Shown: one piece after another, positions 12,867 to 16,059 of the stretch | Layout: every line of letters begins with the position of its first letter | Position numbering within the stretch: position 1 is the stretch's first letter | Assembly (NCBI GenBank): GCA_035627915.1 | Contig: DASPKT010000007.1 | Location: 1-16,059, forward strand | Direction: 5' to 3' | DNA length: 16,059 bases | From: DASPKT01 sp035627915 | GTDB taxonomy: Bacteria; Pseudomonadota; Alphaproteobacteria; Azospirillales; Azospirillaceae | The notes under the pieces: generated by a model | What the model was told of the DNA's origin: nothing | Databases searched by the model: none | What the model saw: the letters and a program-made list of their open reading frames with translations, nothing else | Translations under genes and position numbers: made by a program

Positions 12867-15516
12867 CGGCCCCTCCCCTGCGCGTCTCGATCATGCCGAG
12901 GATCCTGCGGCTGAGGTCCTCGTTGCTGGTCTGCGACTTCAGCAGCGCCCCCGCCACCTTGCCGGAGATGCTGGACGAGACCCGCTGGGCGGAGAAGACC
13001 AGCACCGGCGGGGGCGCGTCCAGCGTCGCGATGAAGGGCAGCAGGTCGAGGCCGGATTCCTCGCCAAGCCCGATGTCCAGGATGACCAGGTCGAAGGGCT
13101 GGTGGGCGAGCCACTGGCGGGCGCCGGCCAGGTCCTCCGCCCCCACCACGCGGGCCGAGCCCGACAGCAGCCGGTCCACCAGCACGCGCAGGTCGCGGTC
13201 GTCCTCGACATAGAGGATCTGCGGCAGGCGCCCGTCGTCCTCCGGCGGGAACTGGGAGCGCAGCGCCTCTGCCAGCCGCGCCTCGTCCACCGGCTTGTCC
13301 AGCCAGTCGACGATGCCGACGGCGTCGCCGTTCATCATCCGGGCCCCCTCCGTCGCGGCGGCGGAGATGACCAGGACCGGCAGGGTGCGGAAGCGGCCGT
13401 CGCGGCGCAGCGACTTGAACAGGCTGAGCCCGTCCTCGTCGGGCAGGCCGAGGTCGAGGGTCATGCCGTCGTACCGCCGCGCCTCCAGGGCCGCGCGCGC
13501 GTCGGCGGCGCTGTGCACCAGGTCCACCTCCACCCCGAGGTCCTCCACCATGCGCGCCAGCATCTGGCCGACATAGGCGTCGTCCTCGCACACCAGCACG
13601 CGGCGCTGAGCCGGTGCCGGCGCGGCGCCGGGCCCGTCGGCCGCCACCACGCGCCCGTCGGAGGCCAGCGGCAGGTGGATGTGGAAGCAGGTGTCGCCCG
13701 GCCGGCTCTCGAACCCGACCTCGCCGCTGTGGCGCTCCACGATCATGCGGCTGATGCTGAGGCCGAGGCCGGTGCCCCCCTTGGCCCGGCTGTCGGCGCT
13801 GTCGGCCTGGGCGAATTTCTGGAAGATGCGGGCGCGGAACGACTCCGGCACGCCGGGGCCCACGTCGTGCACCGCCACGCGCGCCCGGCCGGCGGGATCG
13901 ACGCCGACGGTCACCGTGACCTCGCCGCCCTCGGGCGAGAACTTGACCGCGTTGGAGATCAGGTTGGCCATCACCTGCTGCAGGCGCTGGGCGTCCGCCA
14001 TGACCATCACGGGCGCCGTCTCCACCTTCAGGCGCAGCTCCACCCTGCGGCCGGCGGCGTAGGCGTTGTTGGCCTCCACCGCCTCCGCCGCCGCCTCGGC
14101 GAGGTCGAGGTGGTGGAAGCTGAACTCCATGCGGCCGGACTCGATCTTCTCGATGTCCAGGATGTCGTTGACCAGCCCGATCAGCCGCTCGGCGTTGCGG
14201 TGGGCGATCTGGACCAGCGACAGCATCTTCTCCGGCAGCCCCGCCCCCATGCCGACGACGAGGCCCAGCGCGCCGCGGATGGAGGTCAGCGGCGTGCGCA
14301 GCTCGTGGCTGACGGTGGAGATGAACTCGTTCTTCATGCGGTCCATCTCCTTGCGGGCGGAGATGTCGCGGATGGTCAGGGTCAGCAGCCTGTCCTCCCC
14401 GGCGCGGGTCGCGGTGACCTCCACGGGGAACAGTCCGCCGCCGCCGGCGCGGCGGCCGGACGCCTCGAAGCTGCCGCCGTCGGCGCGGGCCAGCACCGAC
14501 GCCGCGTCCAGCGGCTCCCCGCCCGGCAGCGCCAGCAGTCCCGGCAGCCCGGCGGCGCGCAGGCTCTCGGCATCGTGGCCGAACAGGCGCAGCACCGCCC
14601 CGTTGGCGCTTTCGACGGCGCCGGCGGCGTCCGCGGTCAGGATGCCCTCCTGCACGCTGTCGAAGATGGCGCGCAGCCGCGCCTCGTTCTCGCGCACGGC
14701 GCGGGCCGCGGCCTCGCGCTCCTGCTGCAGGCGGCGGCGCTCGACGGCGTTGTCCTTGAAGACCGCCAGCGCGCGGGCCATGCCGCCGAGCTCGTCCCGG
14801 CGCCCCTGCCCCTCGACGCGGACGTCCAGCTTGTCCTCCGCCAGGCGCAGCATCAGCCGCGTCATCGACTCGATCGGCTGGGCGATGCCGCGGGTGAGCA
14901 GCCACCAGGCGGCCCCGGCGACCGCCAGCAGTGCCAAGCAGCCGATGCCCGCGGCCCAGTAGGCGGTGCGGATCGCGACCCGTTCGCCCGCCATGCGCTC
15001 GTCCAGCAGGCGGCGCTCCTCCGCGATGATCTCGCCGACCTGGGCGCGGACCATGTCCATGGCGGCCTTGCCCTCGGCCGCCAGCGCGCGGTCGGCCGCC
15101 GGGTCCTGGCCGACCGGCGTCGCCAGCCGGGTTTCGGCGTACTTGTCGTGCCAGTCCTCGATCTGCTGCCACAGCGCCTCGATGCGGCGCTGCTGCCCGG
15201 GGTTGTCGACGGTCAGCTGCCGCAGCCGGCGGGTGGCGTCCTCGGCCTGCACCCGGCCGCGGCGGTACGGGTCCAGGAACTCGTCCCGCCCACCCTCCAG
15301 GAAGCCGCGCAGCCCGGTCTGCTGGTCGATCATGGCGGCGCGGACCGACTCCGCCGCCTCGATCACGTTGAAGGTATGGGCGGTCCAGTTGCTGGCCTGC
15401 TGGATGTTGCTGATCTGGATGACGCTGACGCCGGTGAAGGCGATGACGACGGCGATCATCGCCAGGAACGCCAGCAGCAGCTTCCGCGGGATGGTCAGGT
15501 TCAGGAAGGTGCGCAT
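12859..15516 (-). CDS. CHASE3-HAMP-PAS hybrid histidine kinase with two receiver domains
   Basis: Starting at the ATG at 15516 (after AGAGAGG) the protein has 885 residues; a longer in-frame start at 15582 lacks support. Order: transmembrane helix (about 13-34), a CHASE3-type periplasmic helical domain (about 40-180, with TGLRGFLEGGRDEFLDPYRRG), helix 2 (about 186-208), HAMP (about 208-262), a PAS domain (about 278-390), HisKA with His404 (SHELRTP), and HATPase (NLISNAVKF, DVGPGVP, GGTGLGLSI). Two REC domains follow. REC1 has Glu644, Asp645-Asp646, Asp688, Ser718 and Lys741-Pro742. REC2 has Glu771-Asp772-Asp773, Asp814, Ser842 and Lys860 not followed by Pro. The signal is unknown: CHASE3 binds uncharacterised small molecules. 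No Hpt is attached, but the cyclase two genes downstream has one. The upstream heme oxygenase gene ends 81 bp before this start. Confidence 0.94.
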   Translation of the reverse strand: MRTFLNLTIPRKLLLAFLAMIAVVIAFTGVSVIQISNIQQASNWTAHTFNVIEAAESVRAAMIDQQTGLRGFLEGGRDEFLDPYRRGRVQAEDATRRLRQLTVDNPGQQRRIEALWQQIEDWHDKYAETRLATPVGQDPAADRALAAEGKAAMDMVRAQVGEIIAEERRLLDERMAGERVAIRTAYWAAGIGCLALLAVAGAAWWLLTRGIAQPIESMTRLMLRLAEDKLDVRVEGQGRRDELGGMARALAVFKDNAVERRRLQQEREAAARAVRENEARLRAIFDSVQEGILTADAAGAVESANGAVLRLFGHDAESLRAAGLPGLLALPGGEPLDAASVLARADGGSFEASGRRAGGGGLFPVEVTATRAGEDRLLTLTIRDISARKEMDRMKNEFISTVSHELRTPLTSIRGALGLVVGMGAGLPEKMLSLVQIAHRNAERLIGLVNDILDIEKIESGRMEFSFHHLDLAEAAAEAVEANNAYAAGRRVELRLKVETAPVMVMADAQRLQQVMANLISNAVKFSPEGGEVTVTVGVDPAGRARVAVHDVGPGVPESFRARIFQKFAQADSADSRAKGGTGLGLSISRMIVERHSGEVGFESRPGDTCFHIHLPLASDGRVVAADGPGAAPAPAQRRVLVCEDDAYVGQMLARMVEDLGVEVDLVHSAADARAALEARRYDGMTLDLGLPDEDGLSLFKSLRRDGRFRTLPVLVISAAATEGARMMNGDAVGIVDWLDKPVDEARLAEALRSQFPPEDDGRLPQILYVEDDRDLRVLVDRLLSGSARVVGAEDLAGARQWLAHQPFDLVILDIGLGEESGLDLLPFIATLDAPPPVLVFSAQRVSSSISGKVAGALLKSQTSNEDLSRRILGMIETRRGGAVA

Positions 15517-15597
15517 CGGCCTCTCTGGGGCGGGCGGCCGGCGTCGGCCGGGTCCGGTGCAAACAGTACACGACCCGGGCATCCTGCGATAATCGAC

Positions 15598-16059
15598 TTA
15601 AGCGTACATTGTCCCGGCCGGTTCCGTCGCGAACCAGTCCGCGAATGCGTCGAAAACCGCACAGGCCGCCTCCACCATGGCCGCGAGGCGGGCGGGATCG
15701 GCGCCGCATTCCTCCACGGCCCGGCAGCAATCCCGCCAAAGCAGGGCGTCGTCCGGACCGCCGAGAAGGAATGTCCGCCCTGCTTCCCCGGCGAGCAGGT
15801 GGTCCAGCTTCCGGGCCATCACCCGGCCGCCAAGCGTGGAGCCCTCGCGGACCCACAGGCAGCCGATTGCCCAGCCGCGCGGCCCGGGGGAGGGCAGGGC
15901 GGCCACCGGAAGCGCCGCCATCATGGCGGCGTCCGCGCCCAGGATCATACCGTCTACGCGTAGGCGGTATGTTCTGTTGTGCCCGACAGGGTCAATGCTG
16001 AACTCCGCAAGTTCCGCTTCACAGGCCTCCAGGCGCGTCTCCAACGCCCGGTGGAATCC
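15598..16059 (-). CDS. Heme oxygenase (BphO/HemO-like), N-terminus beyond window
   Basis: The last 153 residues are visible. The diagnostic helix segment GWAIGCLWVREGSTLGGRVM with its Gly-Ser-Thr-Leu-Gly-Gly core matches the distal helix of bacterial heme oxygenases, and the C-terminal AACAVFDAFADWF fits the last helix. The reading frame stays open to the right edge (GFHRALETRLEA), which aligns with an early helix of the fold, so perhaps 35-50 residues holding the proximal heme His are missing. A TTG at 16044 in frame is not a convincing start. The enzyme opens heme to biliverdin, CO and iron. Many relatives provide chromophore to bacteriophytochromes, whose gene might lie beyond the edge. 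It is the first gene of the minus-strand signalling operon within this window. Confidence 0.85.
   Translation of the reverse strand, partial: GFHRALETRLEACEAELAEFSIDPVGHNRTYRLRVDGMILGADAAMMAALPVAALPSPGPRGWAIGCLWVREGSTLGGRVMARKLDHLLAGEAGRTFLLGGPDDALLWRDCCRAVEECGADPARLAAMVEAACAVFDAFADWFATEPAGTMYA

Noticed and set aside
15517..15582. 22-residue extension of the histidine kinase
   Set aside because: Pro/Arg/Cys-rich and placed before a standard MRTFLNLTIPRKLLL membrane start with a ribosome site.
12502..15963. Plus-strand open frame of over 1,100 codons opposite the histidine kinase
   Set aside because: Translation is repetitive and domain-free, and the minus strand carries clear kinase and REC motifs.

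Overview
This is a very GC-rich window with tightly packed genes. Codon use, the A1-type oxidase fused between subunits I and III, the CHASE3 hybrid kinase and EcfG-like promoter motifs all suggest an alphaproteobacterium, probably from the Rhodospirillales/Azospirillaceae. That placement is an inference from gene content; no marker gene is present. I found no rRNA, tRNA, CRISPR array or insertion sequence, and no gene-free stretch longer than about 180 bases.

Left part (1-2193, minus strand): a GH13 trehalose-synthase-like enzyme cut by the window edge lies 64 bp downstream of a DedA-family membrane protein. The gap upstream of dedA carries a perfect match to the general-stress sigma factor EcfG consensus (GGAAC-N16-CGTT), so dedA and perhaps the GH13 gene look stress-regulated.

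Respiratory block (1840-6161, minus strand): a lipoprotein cytochrome c, a caa3-type oxidase subunit II with CuA and a cytochrome c tail, a fused subunit I-III, and a small membrane protein form one compact operon. The fused subunit has Gln where the K-channel lysine normally sits.

Middle (6162-8573): a divergent region with a second, weaker EcfG-like motif precedes a 73-residue, highly hydrophilic small protein. Then come a vapBC-type toxin-antitoxin pair and a membrane-anchored triheme cytochrome c, all on the minus strand.

Right part: cstA (peptide/pyruvate transporter family) and its usual small partner ybdD run on the plus strand. They converge, with overlapping 3' ends, on a minus-strand signalling operon. 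In transcription order that operon holds a heme oxygenase (cut by the right edge), a CHASE3-HAMP-PAS hybrid histidine kinase with two REC domains, a single-domain response regulator read from a TTG start, and an Hpt-REC-REC-GGDEF diguanylate cyclase. The kinase has no Hpt domain and the cyclase supplies one, so the set can be read as a phosphorelay ending in c-di-GMP synthesis. The heme oxygenase suggests a possible link to biliverdin or heme.
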